A DNA stretch of 10,090 nt from CAZLPZ01 sp964561535 (GTDB lineage: Bacteria; Pseudomonadota; Alphaproteobacteria; Micavibrionales; Micavibrionaceae), in NCBI GenBank assembly GCA_964561535.1, contig CAZLPZ010000043.1:1-10090 (forward strand), written 5' to 3'. Below the pieces are notes generated by a model. That model worked only from the letters and a program-made list of their open reading frames with translations, had not been told where the DNA came from and did not search any database. Position numbers and translations under genes: made by a program. Shown piece by piece: positions 6,586-10,090 of this stretch; the stretch's first letter is position 1, and each line of letters opens with the position of its first letter.

Positions 6586-6867
6586 TTAGGCGTGCCGGCG
6601 GTCGGATGTGGTTGATGTTTGCGACGACAGATTTGTTGTCGCGAAAATATCCATGCCCAATGATTTCAGATAGGCCATTTGTTTCGCGGCTAAAATGGTT
6701 GTCATGATATCGGTGTATTTATTTTGGCAGGCGATATGAAAAGCAGTGCGTTCTTGGCTGTCACGCATCATCACGTCTATGCCCATCACGATCATTTCGC
6801 GAATTTTTGCGATATTTCCGGTTTCGGCGGCGTGGAACCAGGTGGTTGTATCGGGGGTGTATGACAT
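6586..6867 (-). CDS. Short ankyrin-repeat protein, 93 aa
   Basis: Residues 10-60 show about two ankyrin repeats. The first has WFHAAETGNIAKIREMI followed by a VMGIDVMMRD turn. The second starts at ERTAFHIACQNKYTDIM. A loosely repeat-like segment AKQMAYLKSLGMDIF and a Ser/Thr-rich tail follow. Ankyrin repeats mediate protein-protein contacts and no catalytic motif is present, so the partner is unknown. There is no signal peptide. The ATG at 6867 has only a distant AAAGGA (12 bases). A strong promoter lies 48 bases upstream. The gene runs in the same direction as the pseudokinase gene, 122 bases before it, with no terminator visible between them, so they may share a transcript. The protein is short for the family but looks intact. 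Confidence 0.75.
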   Translation of the reverse strand: MSYTPDTTTWFHAAETGNIAKIREMIVMGIDVMMRDSQERTAFHIACQNKYTDIMTTILAAKQMAYLKSLGMDIFATTNLSSQTSTTSDRRHA

Positions 6868-6914
6868 GATGGGGGTATATCCTTTGTGCGGCTTTAAACG
6901 GCATCAACGGGGTG

Positions 6915-6942
6915 ATAATACCATAATTTAAGGGAAAGTCAA
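6915..6942 (-). promoter_or_regulatory. Sigma70-type promoter of the ankyrin gene
   Basis: On the minus strand, TTGACT (plus 6937-6942) is followed after 16 nt by TATTAT (plus 6915-6920). Both match consensus in 5 of 6 positions, and TG one base before the -10 makes it an extended -10. The predicted start is about 40 nt before the ankyrin ATG. This is the best-formed promoter in the window and probably drives the ankyrin / pseudokinase / membrane-protein group. Confidence 0.72.
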
Positions 6943-6970
6943 GGAATCGCAACTTAAAAGCATTCTCACA

Positions 6971-6983
6971 GTGCCACCCCGGC
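6971..6983. repeat. Left arm of a GC-rich palindrome interrupted by the assembly gap
   Basis: GTGCCACCCCGGC ends exactly at the gap. GCCACCCCGGC is the reverse complement of GCCGGGGTGGC on the other side (7095-7105), so the gap falls in, or between two copies of, a GC-rich palindromic repeat. Confidence 0.6.
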
Positions 6984-7083
6984 NNNNNNNNNNNNNNNNN
7001 NNNNNNNNNNNNNNNNNNNNNNNNNNNNNNNNNNNNNNNNNNNNNNNNNNNNNNNNNNNNNNNNNNNNNNNNNNNNNNNNNNN
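6984..7083. other. Assembly gap, 100 N
   Basis: Exactly 100 undetermined bases are present, which is the usual placeholder for a gap of unknown length. True content and size cannot be read. Any reading frame that crosses it is meaningless. Confidence 0.99.
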
Positions 7084-7105
7084 CCCCGGCTTGCGCCGGG
7101 GTGGC
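7084..7105. repeat. GC-rich hairpin downstream of queH, right side of the gap
   Basis: CCCCGGC-TTGC-GCCGGGG (7084-7101) is a perfect 7-bp stem with a 4-nt loop, followed by TGGC. It matches the sequence left of the gap in inverted orientation. It lies 22 bases after the queH stop and could also slow or end transcription, though no T-run follows on the minus strand before the N block. Confidence 0.7.
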
Positions 7106-7127
7106 AACTTTGTGCACGGGGGTAAAT

Positions 7128-7805
7128 TTATCGTCCCGTGGCTTCTGTCTCTGTCCCGTAATATCGTTTACCAATTTCGATTTTGTCGCGGCCATTGGAT
7201 AGGCGCCATTTATTTGTATCGCGCCATGAATACACGCATCCGCAATATTCCTGTTGGTAGAAATGTTCGCGTTTGGAAATCTCGATCATGCGGGATGATC
7301 CGCCGCCCGCGCGCCAATTATAATCCCAATAGTCTAAACCCTCATATCGCGCCGCCGCGCGGTGCCCGCACCCATTGATTTGGTTCATGTCTTTCCATCG
7401 TGAAATCCCCAGGCAAGACGTGAATAGCGGGAAGTTATTTTCGTGAGCATATAATGCCGTGCGTTCAAACCGCATATCGAAACATTCTGTACAGCGTTTG
7501 CCGCGTTCGGGTTCAAATTCCAGTCCACGCACGCGGGCAAACCAATTCGACGTATCGTAATCGGCATCGATAAACGGGATATTTAATTTTTTGCAGAAGT
7601 CGATGTTTTCATTTTTGCGCAAATCATATTCTTCGCGCGGATGAATATTGGGATTGTAGAAATACACGGTAATATCCAAGCCCGACGCCTGCATCGCCTC
7701 GATCACTTCCCCTGAACACGGCGCACAGCACGAATGCAACAATACGCCCGTGGTGTTGGCGGGAACGGGGAGGTGCATGCGGGAGGAGGGGAGAGATTGG
7801 GTCAT
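7128..7805 (-). CDS. queH: Epoxyqueuosine reductase QueH
   Basis: QueH reduces epoxyqueuosine to queuosine at the wobble position of GUN-reading tRNAs (Asp, Asn, His, Tyr), replacing the unrelated QueG. The cytoplasmic protein is 225 aa, a normal family length. The iron-sulfur and metal ligands expected of the family are visible: HSCCAPC with C26, C27 and C30, RCTEC with C105 and C108, and the C-terminal EYCGC with C188 and C190. The YNPNIHP motif is at 50-56 and FTSCLGISRWKD at 128-139. Two starts are possible (7805, or Met 10 at 7778); neither has a clear Shine-Dalgarno, and the first keeps the longer frame. The HSCC motif lies at residue 24, so the first 15-18 residues look like an extension and the second Met is a fair alternative. 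No other queuosine gene is in the window. Confidence 0.94.
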   Translation of the reverse strand: MTQSLPSSRMHLPVPANTTGVLLHSCCAPCSGEVIEAMQASGLDITVYFYNPNIHPREEYDLRKNENIDFCKKLNIPFIDADYDTSNWFARVRGLEFEPERGKRCTECFDMRFERTALYAHENNFPLFTSCLGISRWKDMNQINGCGHRAAARYEGLDYWDYNWRAGGGSSRMIEISKREHFYQQEYCGCVYSWRDTNKWRLSNGRDKIEIGKRYYGTETEATGR

Positions 7806-7853
7806 GAGATGATTGGATATTTAGATGTTTAAGACAGCGGACCGACCGGGGTT

Positions 7854-8453
7854 TTACCCCTCTCCCATCGGGAGAGGGAGGGGCCCATCCGGCGCAGCCC
7901 GTAAGGGCGTAAACGGATGGGAGGGTGAGGGGGTATTTCTAGATTTATATTCGTTTGGGAGATCAATATTAAATTTTGCGCAGAGTGCATAGACATCCTG
8001 ATAATCTTTGTCTCTTAACGTATATCCCGTATGAGATTCAATTTGATACATTGCACTAATACAGTATACAGAAATACCATTAATATGACCGGTTCCTTTA
8101 AATGCAGATGCTGGGTACATGATATTATTTTCAATCGGGCCATATATTCCATTACCCATACCATCAAAGGTAACAACATGAACGTCAATCAGATGACCGT
8201 TGCTATTCCCGATGACAAAATTCCAAGAGCTTGTATCATCGCGAGTGACATCGGAATAGCCTTTATCCTGAAAGATTTTTCTAAACTTTTCTAAATCACG
8301 TTCTTGGATAACAATATCAACATCGTCATGTGGTCTTGTTTGTTGTTCAAGAAGTGCATCAACACCCCATCCACCATCTATCCAAATTTGAATGCCAGAA
8401 TCTAAAAGAGTTCTATAGATAGAGATGACAGATTGACTTGATATCTGTTTCAT
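7854..8453 (-). CDS. LnuA/ANT(2'')-like nucleotidyltransferase
   Basis: This is a small nucleotidyltransferase-fold protein resembling lincosamide (LnuA) and aminoglycoside-2'' nucleotidyltransferases, which transfer AMP from ATP to a hydroxyl of the drug. The core reads WIDGGWGVD (24-32), then the metal-binding HDDVDI (D44, D46), with the third acidic residue in LIDVHVV (D90). LnuA-like features continue to HTGYTLRDKDYQDVYAL (141-157). The true substrate is unknown; a chromosomal homologue is no proof of drug resistance. The native sequence seems to end near residue 172. The last ~27 residues (Pro-rich, ending PMGEG) are the translation of the palindromic repeat at 7855-7933. The Shine-Dalgarno GAGGGG, six bases before the ATG, lies in the opposite repeat copy at 8460-8519. 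The gene is clearly more AT-rich than queH and ihfB, which suggests transfer. Confidence 0.85.
   Translation of the reverse strand: MKQISSQSVISIYRTLLDSGIQIWIDGGWGVDALLEQQTRPHDDVDIVIQERDLEKFRKIFQDKGYSDVTRDDTSSWNFVIGNSNGHLIDVHVVTFDGMGNGIYGPIENNIMYPASAFKGTGHINGISVYCISAMYQIESHTGYTLRDKDYQDVYALCAKFNIDLPNEYKSRNTPSPSHPFTPLRAAPDGPLPLPMGEG
7855..7933. repeat. GC-rich palindromic repeat, copy 1 (inverted relative to copy 2)
   Basis: Two nested hairpins are visible. CCCTCTCCC-ATC-GGGAGAGGG (7858-7878) is a perfect 9-bp stem. CCCATCCG (7884-7891) pairs with CGGATGGG (7914-7921) around a GCCC-GTAA-GGGC inner hairpin. GAGGGTGAGGGGG closes the element. It resembles the dispersed GC-rich intergenic palindromes of many proteobacteria. 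It overlaps the end of the nucleotidyltransferase frame and supplies its stop codon. Confidence 0.8.
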
Positions 8454-8459
8454 TTATTT

Positions 8460-8519
8460 CCCCTCACCTTCCCACTCGCTATCGCTCGTGGCCCCCTCCC
8501 CTCCCGGTGGAAGAGGGGT
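8460..8519. repeat. GC-rich palindromic repeat, copy 2
   Basis: CCCCTCACCTTCCCAC, then a variable loop (TCGCTATCGCTC), then GTGGCCCCCTCCCCTCCC and AAGAGGGGTAA. The reverse complement aligns in order with copy 1 (TACCCCTC, CCA, CGGGAG, GGGAGGGG, then variable loop, GGGA, GGTGAGGGG), so the two copies are inverted around the nucleotidyltransferase gene. This copy is less perfectly paired. It supplies the Shine-Dalgarno of that gene. Confidence 0.75.
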
Positions 8520-8547
8520 AATCTCTGGTCGTTCCACTGTTCTTAAA

Positions 8548-8850
8548 TTACGCTTCCTCAACCATCTTCTTGCCTGAATTTAAATGATCGCGCAGATCCT
8601 TGCCGCATTTAAAGAACGGTAAGGCTTTTGCGCCAACGGTGACTGATGCACCTGTGCGCGGGTTGCGTGCGGTCCGTGCCGCGCGACGTTTAACCGAGAA
8701 CGCGCCAAATCCGCGCAGTTCAACACGGTCGCCATTCGCAAGCGCGCCGATGATTTCGGTAAACACCGTATCCACAATGCGTTCCAAATCACGCAAATAC
8801 AGGTTCGGGTTTTTTTCCGCAAGCACTGCAATCAATTCTGATTTCGTCAT
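8548..8850 (-). CDS. ihfB: Integration host factor subunit beta
   Basis: This 100-aa HU/IHF-family DNA-binding protein pairs with IHF-alpha to bind and sharply bend specific DNA, acting in recombination, replication and transcription. The N-terminus MTKSELI matches the beta subunit rather than alpha. The conserved arm region shows ELRGFGAFSVKRR (44-56) and ARNPRTG (61-67), including the Pro of the intercalating beta-arm, and the C-terminal FFKCGKDLRDHLN (79-91) is typical. The start is supported by AAAGGA, eight bases before the ATG. It follows rpsA on the same strand, as in the conserved proteobacterial cmk-rpsA-ihfB order. Here a terminator and a separate promoter lie between them, so expression is probably partly independent. 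One cysteine (C82) replaces the Pro or Thr often found there. Confidence 0.96.
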   Translation of the reverse strand: MTKSELIAVLAEKNPNLYLRDLERIVDTVFTEIIGALANGDRVELRGFGAFSVKRRAARTARNPRTGASVTVGAKALPFFKCGKDLRDHLNSGKKMVEEA

Positions 8851-8934
8851 GGGGTTTATCCTTTCAAAGGCATGGGACGTGTCTGGCCCCGTGCTCGTTT
8901 CAAGATCGCGTTCAATTTGTCGTGTAATTAGATG

Positions 8935-8963
8935 AACTTAGGGGAAAATGACAAGCGCGTCAA
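8935..8963 (-). promoter_or_regulatory. Putative alphaproteobacterial promoter of ihfB
   Basis: On the minus strand, TTGACG (plus 8958-8963) is followed after 17 nt by TAAGTT within CCTAAGTTC (plus 8935-8940). The pattern resembles alphaproteobacterial housekeeping promoters (TTGAC and a CTAnA-type -10). It lies downstream of the rpsA terminator and repeats, about 85-110 bases before the ihfB ATG. The -10 is weak against the E. coli consensus. Confidence 0.45.
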
Positions 8964-8987
8964 GCAGTTGGTAAGATTATTAAAACG

Positions 8988-9088
8988 GCGTCATCCCCGC
9001 GCAGGCGGGGATCTGGCCCATAAGACGACAGCAGCTAAGTGCTGACTTTATTCATTTCCCCGGATCCCCGCCTGCGCGGGGATGACGC
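8988..9088. repeat. Pair of REP-like palindromes in inverted orientation
   Basis: The 26-bp sequence at 8988-9013 (GCGTCATCCCCGCGCAGGCG and GGGATC) recurs as its exact reverse complement at 9063-9088, separated by 49 bases. Each copy is itself partly palindromic (CCCCGC-GCAG-GCGGGG). A transcript across the region would form a 26-bp stem. This is the common proteobacterial TCATCCCCGC/GCGGGGATGA intergenic repeat type. The central 49 bases contain a small hairpin CAGC-TAAGT-GCTG and no gene. Confidence 0.88.
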
Positions 9089-9101
9089 TCCTGTTACTTA
9101 A

Positions 9102-9135
9102 CAAAAAAAAGGCCCTTGGGGGGTCCCAAGGGCCT
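9102..9135 (-). terminator. Rho-independent terminator of rpsA
   Basis: A perfect 11-bp stem, AGGCCCTTGGG (9110-9120) with CCCAAGGGCCT (9125-9135), has a 4-nt loop. Seven T follow on the minus strand (9103-9109). It is about 90 bases after the rpsA stop, beyond a REP-like repeat, and before ihfB. Confidence 0.9.
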
Positions 9136-9156
9136 GATTTAAAAGAGATTAAGCCG

Positions 9157-9218
9157 GATCCCCGCCGGAGTTTACCTTTGGACCGCGCAAAGCGCGGATC
9201 CGGGGGCGGGGATGACGC
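9157..9218. repeat. Third, diverged REP-like palindrome just after rpsA
   Basis: ATCCCCGCC (9158-9166) pairs with GGCGGGGAT (9205-9213), and an inner perfect hairpin CCGCGC-AAA-GCGCGG lies at 9183-9197. The end GGGGATGACGC is shared with the copy at 9063-9088. It ends five bases from the rpsA stop codon. With the pair at 8988-9088 and the terminator it fills most of the 373-base rpsA-ihfB spacer; no gene is seen there. Confidence 0.8.
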
Positions 9219-9223
9219 TTTTG

Positions 9224-10090
9224 TTATTCCGCCGCGTCATCCTTGGCTTTTTTCTTCGCCGCTGGTTTTTTGGCAGGAGCTGCATCTGCAACCGGTGCCG
9301 AGGCAGGGGCCGATTTCAACGCCGCGCCCAAGATGTCGCCAAGTGACGCGCCGCTTTCGGTTGACCCGAAGGCGTCCATCGCTTGTTTATCTTGATCGAT
9401 TTCCATTTGTTTGATCGACAATTGAACCGATTTGGCTTTGGCATCAATACCGGTGACTTTCGCGTCGACTTTTTCGCCTACGGCAAAACGGTCGGCACGT
9501 TGTTCGGAACGTTCACGCGATAGGTCAGCTTTTTTGATAAAGCCTTCGACCGTGTCGGTGATCTTGACGGTGACGCCTTTATCCGAAACAGCCGTTACGG
9601 TACCTGTCACGATGCTGTTTTTTGAGACGCCATCAAATGCGCCGGCATTGGGATCATCGGCGAGTTGTTTGACGCCCAGACCCACACGTTCTTTCGCAGT
9701 GTCAACGTCCAGAATGCGGACCTTGATGGCATCGCCTTTTTTGTACGCTTTCAATGCTTCTTCCGCATTGTCGCTCCATGACAAATCAGACAAGTGAACC
9801 ATACCGTCCATGTCACCGGTCGGCAACGCAACAAACAGACCGAATTCGGTCACGTTGCTGATGGTGCCGTCGATGTCTTGGCCAACTTTATATGTTTCCG
9901 CAAAAGCTGTCCAAGGGTTCGGCGTGCATTGTTTCAGGCCCAATGAAATCCGGCGTTTATCGGCATCAACTTCCAAAATTTGGACATCAACTTGTTGGCC
10001 AATCGTAACCAATTTTGCCGGCGGGACATTTTTCTTGGTCCAGGACATTTCAGACACGTGGACCAAACCTTCGATCCCCGTTTCCAGTTC
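9224..10090 (-). CDS. rpsA: 30S ribosomal protein S1, C-terminal part (runs off the window)
   Basis: S1 binds mRNA on the 30S subunit and helps translation initiation, especially on structured leaders. The frame is open to the window edge, so only the last 288 residues are visible and the true start lies beyond 10090. Counting from the edge, an incomplete S1 domain (GLVHVSEMSW to RRISLGLKQ) is followed by two full ones (VGQDIDGTISNV to RVGLGVKQ, and NSIVTGTVTAV to SVQLSIKQ). These probably correspond to domains 4-6 of the six-domain protein. The tail is rich in Ala, Pro and Lys and ends AAKKKAKDDAAE. A TTG at 10066 is internal (GLVHVSE), not a start. The gene is followed by repeats, a terminator and ihfB. 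Confidence 0.95.
   Translation of the reverse strand, partial: ELETGIEGLVHVSEMSWTKKNVPPAKLVTIGQQVDVQILEVDADKRRISLGLKQCTPNPWTAFAETYKVGQDIDGTISNVTEFGLFVALPTGDMDGMVHLSDLSWSDNAEEALKAYKKGDAIKVRILDVDTAKERVGLGVKQLADDPNAGAFDGVSKNSIVTGTVTAVSDKGVTVKITDTVEGFIKKADLSRERSEQRADRFAVGEKVDAKVTGIDAKAKSVQLSIKQMEIDQDKQAMDAFGSTESGASLGDILGAALKSAPASAPVADAAPAKKPAAKKKAKDDAAE

Noticed and set aside
6761..7378. Long reading frames on both strands running across the N block (6761-7195 minus, 6971-7378 plus).
   Set aside because: They exist only because N codons contain no stops; they overlap the ankyrin and queH genes and have no start signals.
7854..8453. Calling the nucleotidyltransferase a confirmed antibiotic-resistance gene.
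   Set aside because: The fold and motifs support a LnuA/ANT(2'')-like family member only; substrate specificity cannot be read from the sequence, and chromosomal homologues often have unknown substrates.
8600..8935. A 111-codon plus-strand open frame across ihfB.
   Set aside because: It is antisense to a well-supported conserved gene; no recognisable protein content.
8988..9218. Repeated GC-rich units that might suggest a CRISPR array.
   Set aside because: The units are palindromic, irregularly spaced, in mixed orientation and without spacer-like unique segments or cas genes; they fit REP-like elements.
9432..9797. A 121-codon plus-strand open frame inside rpsA.
   Set aside because: It is antisense to clear S1 domains and is a composition shadow with no ribosome-binding site.
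10064..10066. A TTG in rpsA as a gene start.
   Set aside because: The frame stays open to the window edge and the residues before it (ETGIEG) continue an S1 domain, so this is a partial gene.

Overview
The window looks like a chromosomal stretch from a draft alphaproteobacterial genome of moderate GC content. Two things suggest this. The rpsA to ihfB gene order is the proteobacterial cmk-rpsA-ihfB neighbourhood, and the IHF-beta and S1 sequences read as alphaproteobacterial. A run of exactly 100 N (6984-7083) shows a scaffolded assembly. The lineage is not resolved further; a Micavibrio- or Rhodospirillales-like bacterium is only a guess.

Layout, left to right. (1) 11-240: two tRNA genes on the minus strand, tRNA-Ala(CGC) and tRNA-Thr(CGT). 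(2) 391-705: a small plus-strand hypothetical gene with its own promoter and a strong Shine-Dalgarno. Its 3' end overlaps that of a convergent SCO1/SenC-family copper chaperone gene (674-1309). (3) 1386-3777: a minus-strand operon of three Tad/Flp pilus pseudopilin-like proteins (TadE-like, TadE-like, and TadG-like with a von Willebrand A domain). It has an AT-rich promoter region upstream and a strong terminator downstream. (4) 3888-6867: a minus-strand group made of a short ankyrin protein, a large tail-anchored protein with a degenerate protein-kinase domain (probable pseudokinase), and a small multi-pass membrane protein. A clear sigma70-type promoter lies before the ankyrin gene, and a terminator separates the group from the Tad operon. 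(5) 6971-8519: a repeat-rich section with the assembly gap, queH (the last step of queuosine synthesis), and an AT-rich LnuA/ANT(2'')-like nucleotidyltransferase gene bracketed by inverted copies of a GC-rich palindromic repeat. (6) 8548-10090: ihfB and the 3' part of rpsA, separated by a 373-base spacer holding REP-like palindromes, the rpsA terminator and a probable ihfB promoter.

Most of the content is housekeeping or cell-surface function: translation and tRNA modification (tRNAs, queH, rpsA), nucleoid architecture (ihfB), cytochrome oxidase assembly (SCO) and surface pili (Tad). The least understood part is the ankyrin / pseudokinase / membrane-protein group beside the Tad genes. The second point of interest is the nucleotidyltransferase gene, whose ribosome-binding site and last ~27 codons appear to come from the flanking repeats.
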